64,000 nt of DNA from NCBI GenBank assembly GCA_963792405.1, contig CAWBVU010000006.1, forward strand, positions 1,798,001 through 1,862,000, written 5' to 3'. This DNA comes from SZUA-442 sp963792405 (GTDB taxonomy: Bacteria; Actinomycetota; Acidimicrobiia; Spongiisociales; UBA5794). This document shows, piece after piece, positions 17,038 to 25,435 of the stretch (position 1 is its first letter; every line of letters starts with the position of its first letter). Under the pieces are notes generated by a model. It was given only the letters and a program-made list of their open reading frames with translations. It was not told the DNA's origin and searched no databases. The translations under genes were made by a program, and so were the position numbers.

Positions 17038-18482
17038 TCCGACACCTCCTGCACAGTGTCGCGCCGCTCCGCCGGCGCGGACGGCGATGTGGCGTCGACC
17101 CATGAGAAGTCCACGTCCCTGCCGTCGATCGACCACTGCATGTCGGGTCGTCGCGTGATCGTCGGCCGGTCGGACAGCAGCGTGGTGAGATGCTCCGCCT
17201 CGTCAGGGGACAGGTCCTCCAACCTGTCGGAGGTCCCGGTGAAGCCGGTGATCCGGGCGAGGTCCTGGAGCGCACCGAGGGTCCGATCGTCCAAGCGGAC
17301 CTCACTGTGATCCACGTACACGACGTCCGGATCGGCGTCGAAGACCTCCCGAAGCCACAGACGCGCACGGGAGGTCGCGATGGCGTTCCGTGCCCCCCTG
17401 CCCGAGGCGTCACCGATCAGGGTCAGGTCCTCGTCCTCCCAGAACTCCGCGACGTCCGGACCGATCCTCATCCCTTCGAAGAGCCCGGTCGACGCGATCA
17501 CCGGGGCACCGCATGCCAGGAGGTAGCAGTCGTCGCCTGCGGCCTCACGGATGACCCCCGCCGCATGGCGGTAGGCGAGTTCCCTCGGCATGGCGCGCGC
17601 GTGAGCACCAGGGAAGGCCCCGGCGTAGAGGAAGTCGAGCTTCAGGTAGCTGAAACCCCAGGATCGCACCGTGGTGATGAGGTCGGTGAGGTACTCCTCG
17701 GTGGCGTCGCTCGTGGGATCGAGCGAGTAGTACGGCCCTCCCCAGTTGATGCCGGAGACGACGGGAGCACCGTCCGGATCCCTCAGGAGGAGCTCGGGAC
17801 GTTCTGCAGCGAGTCGGGAATCGGAACGGGCGATGAGCGGCGCCAGCCACAGGCCTGCCTCGTACCCGCGGGAACGGATGGCATCGGCGAGGTCTCCCAT
17901 CCCGCTCGGGAAGTCGTCGTTCGGCACCCAATCGCCGATTCCCGCCTCCCACCCGTCGTCGATCTGGATGACGTCGAACGGGAACGGGCCTGCCGCGTCC
18001 ACCGTCGCGCGGATCGCCTCCTCGGTCACGTCCTCGTAGTACGAATACCACGAGCACCAGACGCGGACCCGGCCGCGGCCCCTGCGGCCCAAGCGCGCCG
18101 TCAGCTCCTGGGCGTAGGCATCGAACACCTCGTTGATCGTTCCTCGCGCCACGAGCCAGTCGACGGTGGCCGACTCGGCACTGCCCCGAAGAGTCGTGCC
18201 GTCGGGGCGGACTCTGGCACCGGGCGCCAGGGCCCCCAGGAGGACATGGCCACCGGTCGGATCCTCGGCCACGCCGACGCCACTACCGCTGACGGCAGTG
18301 TCGAAGGCGTGGACGGGATCATCGTGGCCGAGGCGCCGCCCCTCATCGGGGATGGGGCGGACCTCGATCGCGGGATCGACCCAACCGGTCGGCGACCACG
18401 AGTGCCATCCGTGCCGGTAGAACCTCGCGATCTTCCCGACCTCCACGACGGGCTCCGCGCGTCGAACGATGCGACGATCCAA
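17034..18482 (-). CDS. Alpha-galactosidase, GH36-like
   Basis: 482 residues. The catalytic barrel shows FDVIQIDDGWEAGIGDW, the nucleophile Asp283 in YLKLDFLYAG, and the acid/base Asp343 in MRIGPDVAEFW, all typical of clan GH-D. The N-terminal beta domain is only about 130 residues, so the protein is much shorter than the 700-residue GH36 enzymes such as RafA. No signal peptide, so it acts in the cytosol on imported galactosides. TTG start with GGGAGGGG upstream, 9 bp after the permease stop. Alpha-galactose specificity is inferred from family and from galT/galK next door. Confidence 0.88.
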   Translation of the reverse strand: MDRRIVRRAEPVVEVGKIARFYRHGWHSWSPTGWVDPAIEVRPIPDEGRRLGHDDPVHAFDTAVSGSGVGVAEDPTGGHVLLGALAPGARVRPDGTTLRGSAESATVDWLVARGTINEVFDAYAQELTARLGRRGRGRVRVWCSWYSYYEDVTEEAIRATVDAAGPFPFDVIQIDDGWEAGIGDWVPNDDFPSGMGDLADAIRSRGYEAGLWLAPLIARSDSRLAAERPELLLRDPDGAPVVSGINWGGPYYSLDPTSDATEEYLTDLITTVRSWGFSYLKLDFLYAGAFPGAHARAMPRELAYRHAAGVIREAAGDDCYLLACGAPVIASTGLFEGMRIGPDVAEFWEDEDLTLIGDASGRGARNAIATSRARLWLREVFDADPDVVYVDHSEVRLDDRTLGALQDLARITGFTGTSDRLEDLSPDEAEHLTTLLSDRPTITRRPDMQWSIDGRDVDFSWVDATSPSAPAERRDTVQEVSE

Positions 18483-18491
18483 CGCCCCTCC

Positions 18492-19745
18492 CTACTTGAT
18501 CCCGCTCGACGCGACGTTCTCGACGAAGTACCGCTGGGCCATGGCGAACACGATCAGGGGGATGACCACGGCCATCGCCACACCGGCGAACACCAGCTGA
18601 GGTTGGTCAGCGCCCTGCCCACCGAGGATCGACAGCGCGAGGGTCAGGACGAACGACTGCGTGTTGCCCGCGTCGATCACGACGAGTGGCCAGATGAAGG
18701 AGTTCCATGCGTAGAGGAACTGGAACGTGGCGAGTGTGGCGATGGCCGGCCATGACAGGGGCACGAAGATCGTCCAGAGGATCCGCCACCGTGAGGCGCC
18801 GTCGATGAACGCGGCCTCCTCCAGGTCCTTGGGGATCGAGAGGAAGAACTGCCGCATGAGGAAGGTGCCGTAGGCGGTGTAGACGAACGGCCACACGAGA
18901 GCCGCCAGGCTGTTGTTCCAGTTCAGCGCCACGACGATCTGGAAGAGTGGGATGATCAGCACCACGAACGGGATCATGATCGAGCCGAGGTAGCCGACGA
19001 ACAGCTGGTCCCTCCCGGGGAACTTCATCCGCGCGAACGCGTAGCCGCCCATGATGGAGGTGAAGAGGCTGCCGGCAACGACCAGCACGGTGATGAGCAC
19101 CGTATTCGTGATCGCCTTGTCGAAGTCACGGATGTCGAGCACCTGGCTGTAGTTCGACCACCTCGCCGTGACTCGCTCCGAGGGCTCGGCGGTGCGCACG
19201 ATGGCGAAGCCCTCGACGGTCGGGTCGTCGGGGTCGACGAAGCGCCCAACTGCGGTCCCACGCACGAAGAGGAGGTCCTCGGACTCCCCCTCGAAGGTCA
19301 CGGTGAAGACGGGGTACTCCTCACCATCGACGGTCACCACGCGGCCCGTGTCGACGGTGAACTCGAGGGGCACGGGGACGGCCGCCTCGAGGTCGTCCTC
19401 GCGGGCGAAGAGGCCTGCCTCGACGCCCGACTCGACGAGCACCATGTCCCGCAGCTCGCCGGTCTCACCGGATTCGATGCGATAGAGCGGGAGGGGCTCG
19501 CCGTCGACGTCGATCGTCTCCGGCTCATAGGGAAGCACACGGGGCGGATAGGTGAAAACGTCGGAGGAGTCCTTCAAAGACGTGAAGAACATGTACACGA
19601 AGGGGAAGATCATCATCGCAGCGAAGGTCCCGAGGATCAGGTAGATGACGCCGTATCCGTACCAACGGCGGCGTCGCGCCTTCCGGGAGAGGCGGCGGGC
19701 CGTCGCCTTGGCATCGCCGGTCGACCGTGTGTCGAGGTCCGTCAT
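18492..19745 (-). CDS. Sugar ABC transporter permease, MalG type
   Basis: A 417-residue inner-membrane permease; typical MalG proteins have about 280. One membrane helix near residue 30-55 is followed by an extra extracytoplasmic loop of roughly 130 residues (from YPPRVLPYEPETIDVDGE to about NYSQVLDIRDF). Then five helices follow with the EAA loop EEAAFIDGASRWRILW that docks the ATPase. The C-terminus ends NVASSGIK as in the family. The start at 19745 lies 2 bp after the MalF-type stop. No ATPase gene is in the operon, so a shared MsiK-like subunit is presumably used. Confidence 0.92.
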   Translation of the reverse strand: MTDLDTRSTGDAKATARRLSRKARRRRWYGYGVIYLILGTFAAMMIFPFVYMFFTSLKDSSDVFTYPPRVLPYEPETIDVDGEPLPLYRIESGETGELRDMVLVESGVEAGLFAREDDLEAAVPVPLEFTVDTGRVVTVDGEEYPVFTVTFEGESEDLLFVRGTAVGRFVDPDDPTVEGFAIVRTAEPSERVTARWSNYSQVLDIRDFDKAITNTVLITVLVVAGSLFTSIMGGYAFARMKFPGRDQLFVGYLGSIMIPFVVLIIPLFQIVVALNWNNSLAALVWPFVYTAYGTFLMRQFFLSIPKDLEEAAFIDGASRWRILWTIFVPLSWPAIATLATFQFLYAWNSFIWPLVVIDAGNTQSFVLTLALSILGGQGADQPQLVFAGVAMAVVIPLIVFAMAQRYFVENVASSGIK

Positions 19746-19747
19746 GG

Positions 19748-21424
19748 TCAGCCCATCCCCTCCTGCTCGGCCCGGCGCTGTCGCCAGAAGTAGATGAGCG
19801 TCACCCCGAAGATGACGATGAACAGCACCCACGCCAGGGCCGACGCATAGCCCTGGTTGAAGCGTTGGAAGCCCTCCTGGTACAGCTGCACGACCGGCGT
19901 CAGGGTCGCGTTGTTCGGACCCGAGGGCGGGAGCTGTGGTCCCATCAGGATGAAGGGCTCGGTGAAGATCTGGAGACCGAGGATGGTCGTGGTCGCCACG
20001 ACGAAGAAGGTCGTCGGACGGAGGAGGGGCACGGTGATGCCCCGGAACTTCTGCCACCAGCTCGCACCGTCGATCTCGGCGGCCTCATAGAGCGAGGAAG
20101 GGATGCCCTGCATGCCTGCGACGAAGAGGACCGCGTTGTACCCCGTCATGAACCACGCGAAGAAGATGACGATCGACCACATCGCGAACTTCGGGTCGGA
20201 GAGCCACTCGGGCTGTGGCGCCGTGATCTCGACCCCCGGGATGAGGTTGATGAGGTCGAACAGGCGCAGGATGCCGTAGTTGATGAACCCGATCGATGCG
20301 TTGTAGAGCTGCTTCCAGATCAGGAGCACACCGAGGAGCCCTGCGACGTACGGGATGAAGTAGATGGCACGGAACACCTTCATGCCGGGGATCTTCGAGT
20401 TCAGGAGTGCGGCCAGGAGGAGGGCGGGGAACGTCGCGAGCGGGATGGCGACCACCGCGAAGAAGATGATGTTGCGGAACCCGATCCAGAAGTTCGCGTC
20501 GCGAGCGCCCATGACCACGTCGCCGAAGCGGAACGCCTGGCTGTACCCCACGCTGAGCGCGTCCGAGGCCGCCTGGCCGGCGTCGAGTGAGACGAACTGG
20601 ATGCTGAAGATCTTGATGTAGTTGTCGAAGCCGAGCCACGTGATCTCGGTGAGCCCGTCCCACGCAGTGAACGAGACGAACAGCGAGAACAGGAGGGGGA
20701 ACGCGAAGAACGCGAGGAAGCCGAACACGTTCGGCGAGACGAAGAGGTAGCCGTCGACCGTCTCGGCCTCGGTGACCGTCGTTCCGAACAGCTCGGTCGC
20801 GTCGTGGCGGCGAAGCAGCCAGAACATGACTCCCGAGACGACGGCGACGATGCCGAGAGCGAGGGCGTCGGGCTCGATGAGTCGCCGCGCGAACTCGAGG
20901 ATGCCGGGGAACAGCCCGAGCGCGACGGCGAGGATGGCCGCACCCACGAGCATGATCCACCGTCCCACGCGCGTGATGGCCTTCTCGGCGGAACCGAACC
21001 GATGCGCCTGCGAGTAGGCGAGCCAGCCTGCGACGATCACGAGGCTCCAGTACCACGATTGCCTGAAGTTCGTCGCCACGGCGTCGATGCCGCGGAAGAG
21101 CCCCATGACCTGGAGGGCGGCCACCGCGGCGACCACCAGGAGCACGTACTGGAGGAGCGTCGCCATCGTGCGCCCTCTATTGGCGTGGGACAACAGGGAC
21201 GGGATCGACCAGACCGAGATCACCGCCACAGAAATGGCCACGGCGACGCCGACGACGAGTCCCACACCCCGCAAGTCGAGCACCGTACCCGTGACGAGGC
21301 CTGCGGCGATGAGGACCGCCGCAATGGCGACGACCGCCTGCCAGGCCACGACGGCCAACAGCCAGGGGGGCTGCGCCTTCGTCCTCGAGGCAGGGTCCTT
21401 CGTCGCGGTCGCGTCATGGGTCAT
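19748..21424 (-). CDS. Sugar ABC transporter permease, MalF type, with N-terminal extension
   Basis: 558 residues. The conserved permease core begins about residue 228 (GYLFVSPNVFGFLAFFAFPL) and holds the EAA loop YEAAEIDGASWWQKFRG. Before it lie about 220 residues with some six additional membrane helices (for example TLLQYVLLVVAAVAALQVMG) that standard MalF-type permeases lack. ATG at 21424 with GGAGGTCG upstream. Separated from the binding-protein gene by 67 bp holding a strong hairpin. Confidence 0.92.
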   Translation of the reverse strand: MTHDATATKDPASRTKAQPPWLLAVVAWQAVVAIAAVLIAAGLVTGTVLDLRGVGLVVGVAVAISVAVISVWSIPSLLSHANRGRTMATLLQYVLLVVAAVAALQVMGLFRGIDAVATNFRQSWYWSLVIVAGWLAYSQAHRFGSAEKAITRVGRWIMLVGAAILAVALGLFPGILEFARRLIEPDALALGIVAVVSGVMFWLLRRHDATELFGTTVTEAETVDGYLFVSPNVFGFLAFFAFPLLFSLFVSFTAWDGLTEITWLGFDNYIKIFSIQFVSLDAGQAASDALSVGYSQAFRFGDVVMGARDANFWIGFRNIIFFAVVAIPLATFPALLLAALLNSKIPGMKVFRAIYFIPYVAGLLGVLLIWKQLYNASIGFINYGILRLFDLINLIPGVEITAPQPEWLSDPKFAMWSIVIFFAWFMTGYNAVLFVAGMQGIPSSLYEAAEIDGASWWQKFRGITVPLLRPTTFFVVATTTILGLQIFTEPFILMGPQLPPSGPNNATLTPVVQLYQEGFQRFNQGYASALAWVLFIVIFGVTLIYFWRQRRAEQEGMG

Positions 21425-21451
21425 GTGCTTCGACCTCCGGGATCACGGTGT

Positions 21452-21480
21452 GTGGGGTGGGGCGCGATGCCCCACCCCAC
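21452..21480 (-). other. 12-bp perfect stem-loop between binding-protein and permease genes
   Basis: Arms GTGGGGTGGGGC (21452-21463) and GCCCCACCCCAC (21469-21480) are exact reverse complements around a 5-nt loop. It lies between the stop of the sugar-binding-protein gene and the start of the MalF-type permease, with no T-run after it on the coding strand. In position it resembles the hairpin between malE and malF in enteric bacteria, which protects upstream mRNA and lowers permease output. That role is inferred here. Confidence 0.8.
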
Positions 21481-21491
21481 CACCCACTCAA

Positions 21492-22874
21492 CTAGTTGTC
21501 GAAGAACTCGTTGAGGTCCGTGCAGATGTTGGCCTGGAACTCCTCGATCGACAGGTCACCGGTGACCACCGCGTTGACACGGGTGTTCATCTCGTCCCTG
21601 TACGAGGGCCAGTCGCCGTTCCACAGTGGTGCTTCCGTCGCCGGGTTCTCACTGAGGCCATCCAGGAAGGCCTGGTTGTTCTCAGGAGGCGTGAACGTCA
21701 GGAAGGCGTCGAGCGCCTCCTGGCTCACACGGCTCGGGACATTGGCGCCGAGCTCCGCGACCTGTGCCTGCACCTCTGCCGAGGTCAGGGCGCGAACCAG
21801 TTCCCATGCGGCCTGCGGGTTCGCCGTGTCGGCATTGACGACGTAGGCGCCCCAGAAGAGCCAGTTGGATGGTCCACTCGGACCCTCGGGGAGCTTCACG
21901 ACGTCCCAGTCGAACGTGACCTCGCGGATGCCGGGCGTCGCCCAGCGGCCGTTCTGGAACATGCCCATGTTGCCGGCCTTGAAGACGGGCTCGGGATCCT
22001 CGCCGTAGGTGAAGCCCGCACCTGATGCGTAGAAGTCGCGGAAGGCCGTCAGGCCCTCGATCGACTCCGGCGTGTCGAGTGCACACGCCGTACGATCGGC
22101 GTTGAAGAACCCGCCGCCTGCAGCGTTCAGCCACCAACCAACGGGGCCCCACCACGAGCTCTGGCCGTAGCCGGAGATCTCGGGATCGAGCGCGGCGACG
22201 GCCGAGGCCACCTCGCTGAAGGCCGCCCAGTCCCACTCGCCCGCAGCTGCGAGCTCACGGGGATCGGGTGCGCCTGCTTCGGCGATGAGGTCGTTGTTCA
22301 GGTACAGGGCGAACGTCGACACGTCACGGGGAAGGCCCCACAGCGGGCTGCCGGGCTGGCCCGTCGCCGGGTCGGTCGTCAGCTGCTCCATCGGACCCGG
22401 GTAGAAGTCGCTGTCCGCGTACTCCGCATCGGCGTCCGCATAGCTGCGCAGGTCGAGGATCACGCCTGCGTTGGCAAAGGTCGCGATGTCGGCGCCGGGG
22501 ATCCAGAAGACGTCCGGGGCCTCACCTGCCGACAGCTGCGTGAGCAGCGCCGTCTGGTAGCCCTCGGTCTCCGTGCCACCCGCCTCGTACACCAGGGTCA
22601 CGTCGGGGATCTGCCCCTGCAGCGAGTCACTGACGGACTGGTACAGGGCCGTTTCCGTATCGTTGTCCGGACGAGTACGCCATCGCAGCGTCACGCCCTC
22701 GCCACCGCCCTCGGCCGCCGTCGTGGTGGTCGTGTCGGGTGCAGCCGTGGTCGTGGTGGTCTCGCCACCGCCCTCAGCCGCTGTGGTGGTCGTGTCATCG
22801 CCGGAATCGTCGCTCGAGCACGCCGCTGCGACCAGCGCGAGCACGAACAACAGCACAGTGAGTCGTTTTACCAT
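21492..22874 (-). CDS. Sugar ABC transporter substrate-binding lipoprotein
   Basis: A 460-residue lipoprotein. The signal MVKRLTVLLFVLALVAAAC ends in a lipobox Cys. A low-complexity linker of Thr runs, Ala and Gly-Glu (about residues 25-60) precedes a family-1 (MalE-like) solute-binding fold with LTQLSAGEAPDVFWIPGADI and NMGMFQNGRWATPGIREVTF. Binds the sugar outside the membrane and delivers it to the two permeases. Start fixed by AAGGAGG five bases upstream. A short GGGGC/GCCCC hairpin (22889-22902) lies between it and the regulator gene upstream. The ligand is inferred to be an alpha-galactoside. Confidence 0.93.
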   Translation of the reverse strand: MVKRLTVLLFVLALVAAACSSDDSGDDTTTTAAEGGGETTTTTAAPDTTTTTAAEGGGEGVTLRWRTRPDNDTETALYQSVSDSLQGQIPDVTLVYEAGGTETEGYQTALLTQLSAGEAPDVFWIPGADIATFANAGVILDLRSYADADAEYADSDFYPGPMEQLTTDPATGQPGSPLWGLPRDVSTFALYLNNDLIAEAGAPDPRELAAAGEWDWAAFSEVASAVAALDPEISGYGQSSWWGPVGWWLNAAGGGFFNADRTACALDTPESIEGLTAFRDFYASGAGFTYGEDPEPVFKAGNMGMFQNGRWATPGIREVTFDWDVVKLPEGPSGPSNWLFWGAYVVNADTANPQAAWELVRALTSAEVQAQVAELGANVPSRVSQEALDAFLTFTPPENNQAFLDGLSENPATEAPLWNGDWPSYRDEMNTRVNAVVTGDLSIEEFQANICTDLNEFFDN

Positions 22875-22921
22875 CGGTCCTCCTTGTCGGGGCCCATGCC
22901 CCTGCCTTCGTCTCTTCTCTG

Positions 22922-23716
22922 TCACGCGACCTCGATCACCGGCCCCCTGCTCGCGATGCCGTCCAGCGCCTCGATGGGGGCGGACGAACCGGTCACGAGC
23001 ACGTCGACCGTGTCGATGTCTGCGATCTTGACCACACTGATGTTTCCGATCTTGGAGCCCTCCGCGACGACCACGCACCGCTGGGCCGCATCGAGCATGT
23101 GTCGCTTCACGGCAGCCTCGGGGAGGTTGACGTTCGTGATGCCCTCGTCGGGGTGCACGCCATTGCATCCGAGGAACACCGTCGACACGTTCACCCGCTC
23201 GAGGATGTGGTTCGCCATCGGGTCCACCAGCGAGTGCTGGAGCGGCCTGAGCGTTCCACCCGTGACCACGACGGTGAACCTCGGGATCGCGTGCTCGAGC
23301 TCGAGCGCCACGTTGATCGCGCTGGTGAAGACGACGACGTCCCTGAGGTCGGCGCGTTCGACGAGCGCCCGCGCGACGGCCGTGGTCGTGGTGCCGACGT
23401 CGAGGATGATCGTCTCGCCGCTCGACACCATCGCTGCGGCCGCCCGCCCGATCGCCGCCTTCTCCTCTGCGGCCGACCCGCTCGACTCCTCGAAGGATCG
23501 CTCCTGGCGGGGCTTCGGGGCCCTGACGACCGCACCGCCGTGCACCCTCTGGAGGCTGCCGGACTCGTCGAGGAGGTCGAGGTCGCTGCGCACCGTCACC
23601 TCCGAGATCCCGAACATGGCGCTGAGGTCGGTCACGCGCACGAATTCGCGCTCGCGCACGAGCGACAGGATCCTCTCCCTCCGGAGTTCCGCGGGCACGG
23701 TTCGGTCCATCACCAT
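22922..23716 (-). CDS. DeoR-family transcriptional regulator
   Basis: 264 residues. The N-terminal winged helix is RRERILSLVREREFVRVTDL with recognition helix ISEVTVRSDLDLLDESG. The C-terminal DeoR sensor domain has ILDVGTTTTAVARAL and VVVTGGTLRPLQHSL and binds a phosphorylated sugar. First gene of the minus-strand galactoside operon, so it probably controls its own operon and the divergent gene. Start could be ATG at 23716 or 23710; neither has a strong ribosome site. Frame is open to 23770. Confidence 0.9.
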   Translation of the reverse strand: MVMDRTVPAELRRERILSLVREREFVRVTDLSAMFGISEVTVRSDLDLLDESGSLQRVHGGAVVRAPKPRQERSFEESSGSAAEEKAAIGRAAAAMVSSGETIILDVGTTTTAVARALVERADLRDVVVFTSAINVALELEHAIPRFTVVVTGGTLRPLQHSLVDPMANHILERVNVSTVFLGCNGVHPDEGITNVNLPEAAVKRHMLDAAQRCVVVAEGSKIGNISVVKIADIDTVDVLVTGSSAPIEALDGIASRGPVIEVA

Positions 23717-23743
23717 CACTGTCGTCTCGGGTTCACCCCTGAG

Positions 23744-23779
23744 TTTCGTTTGCTTGTGTTTGGTTGTCAAGACGCAAAC
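23744..23779. promoter_or_regulatory. Candidate DeoR-type operator in the divergent promoter region
   Basis: This AT-richer stretch in the 131-bp gap between the regulator and the divergent gene has direct repeats of GTTTG spaced about 11 bp (GTTTGCTTGTGTTTGG) and an inverted copy, GTTTGC (23748-23753) against GCAAAC (23774-23779). DeoR-family operators are commonly repeats of such CAAAC/GTTTG units. Assignment rests on pattern and position only. Confidence 0.45.
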
Positions 23780-23847
23780 AGAGGTTTCGGACTCGCAACT
23801 GCGCTCGTGTGGCGATACTGTTCCCGAAACCTCGAAAGGAGCGGTGC

Positions 23848-25398
23848 ATGGCGGACGGATTCTCGTTGTACGGCAACGAGCTCAAGGCCTCGTATGCGAC
23901 GGCGGCGCGCCGCTGGCAGCAGATGTTCATCGACAAGTTCGACTACACCGAGGGTGAGCAGTACGACCTCTCATTGGTCGACAACGACTACCTCGGCCCC
24001 ATCTTCGGCCTCAAGGACATCGTTCGTGACGGCGGAGGCGATCCCGTGGACCCGACGAACGGGGTGATCTGCGCGACCGTCCGGATGGGCTTCGGTCACT
24101 ATCGCATCGCGATGGCGGGTGCATCGGCGGCGGCATCGATGGGGTACACGCCGTACTGGCTCGACCTCTTGTCGATCCCCGGTATCTCGACCGACGTGAT
24201 CGGATGGTGGAACACCAACTACAGCAAGTTCTCACGGCTCTCCCAGCGCAGTCGCCTCTTCAACACGTACGTCTGGGAGTCGATCACCACGGGCGACAGG
24301 ACCCTCCCCGGGCTGTGGTGGGCCCTCAACACGTTCGCGGCGGGGTGGCCGTGGCGGTTCCTCAAGGCGAACGCGAGGGACTATCGGATGAGCGAGCTCT
24401 TCGCCGACCTGCACCGCGCGCTCCCACCGGAGACGCCACTCCTCGGCGCCCACATGTGGAACAGCATGGGCGCCGTGGCCGGTGACATGACCCATGTCGT
24501 CGACATGATGTTCGACAACTGGCCGATGGCGTTCCAGCTCATCGAGGGGGCACAGCACGCCGTGCAGTCGCCGTCCGGGTACTACGGGTTCCGGACGATG
24601 CGCGGCTTCGACGAGAAGAACACGATCCTGTCGCCGACGCCGAGCGACGCGCTCCACTACGTGGGCCACCACGTCGACCACGAACTCGTCGAGAACATCG
24701 AGGTCGACTGCGGCCTCAGGCTGGAACGGATGGCGTCAGGGGCTCCGCGCAGGTACCTCCTCACGATGGGAGGGGCGGGGGCACAGCGCGACCTCTTCAA
24801 GGCGATCATCGACCACATGGTCCCGAAGGTCACCGCGGGGGAAGCGGCGCTCTTCGTGAACCTGGGCGACCACAAGGAGAACTGGGAGTGGCTGCGGAAC
24901 GAGCTCGGCGACACCGCCCGCATGATCGAGCTTCACACGTCGTGGGACGACACCCGGGGCTTTGCCGATGCCATCCGGACCGGGGATGCCCAGGGGATCC
25001 ACGTGTTCATCTACGACAACATCTTCCATGCCGTGTACGCCACCAACTACCTGATGCGGGTCATCGACGTGATGATCACGAAGCCGAGTGAGCTGGCGTT
25101 CTACCCGGTGCCGAAGATCTTCAACGAGCGCGTCGGCGGGCACGAGGCGTGGGGATCCATCCGGTCGGCGGAACTCGGTGACGGCACCGTCGAGACCCGC
25201 ACGATCCCCGAGGCCCTGCAGGCGATCGACCTCCTCACGGGGGAGGACGACCTCCTCACGATGTACTGCGAGAGCATCGTGAGGAACAAGTCGATCGGCA
25301 TCTACGACGGCGCCTACAAGTCCGTGGCCCTCGCGACGGGGACGACGTGGGAACGACCGAGCGCGACGATCGGGACGGTGACGACCGACTCCCACTGA
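23848..25398 (+). CDS. GT-B-like (GT28/MGDG-synthase-like) protein, function unknown
   Basis: A 516-residue cytosolic protein with no close family I can name. Two blocks suggest a GT-B glycosyltransferase fold. Near residue 75 ATVRMGFGHYRIAMAGASAA resembles the G-x-G-H donor-side loop of MurG/MGDG synthases. In the C-terminal half RRYLLTMGGAGAQRDLF resembles the start of the nucleotide-binding domain, and MITKPSELAFYPVPKIFNER with the following GGHEAWGS resembles the TKPGGLTxxEAL...PGQE donor-binding motif. Between them the protein is Trp/Tyr-rich. Start fixed by AAAGGAG upstream. It diverges from the galactoside operon across a shared regulatory gap, so a role with that sugar is likely. Donor and acceptor unknown; it could also be a phosphorylase. 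Confidence 0.7.
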   Translation: MADGFSLYGNELKASYATAARRWQQMFIDKFDYTEGEQYDLSLVDNDYLGPIFGLKDIVRDGGGDPVDPTNGVICATVRMGFGHYRIAMAGASAAASMGYTPYWLDLLSIPGISTDVIGWWNTNYSKFSRLSQRSRLFNTYVWESITTGDRTLPGLWWALNTFAAGWPWRFLKANARDYRMSELFADLHRALPPETPLLGAHMWNSMGAVAGDMTHVVDMMFDNWPMAFQLIEGAQHAVQSPSGYYGFRTMRGFDEKNTILSPTPSDALHYVGHHVDHELVENIEVDCGLRLERMASGAPRRYLLTMGGAGAQRDLFKAIIDHMVPKVTAGEAALFVNLGDHKENWEWLRNELGDTARMIELHTSWDDTRGFADAIRTGDAQGIHVFIYDNIFHAVYATNYLMRVIDVMITKPSELAFYPVPKIFNERVGGHEAWGSIRSAELGDGTVETRTIPEALQAIDLLTGEDDLLTMYCESIVRNKSIGIYDGAYKSVALATGTTWERPSATIGTVTTDSH

Positions 25399-25435
25399 CC
25401 GGGGGATCGGCGCCTGCCCTGAGCGGTGGGTGACC

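Noticed and set aside
22690..22810. Repetitive Thr/Gly-Glu codons in the binding-protein gene as a DNA repeat element
   Set aside because: It is the low-complexity linker common after the lipobox of actinobacterial lipoproteins.
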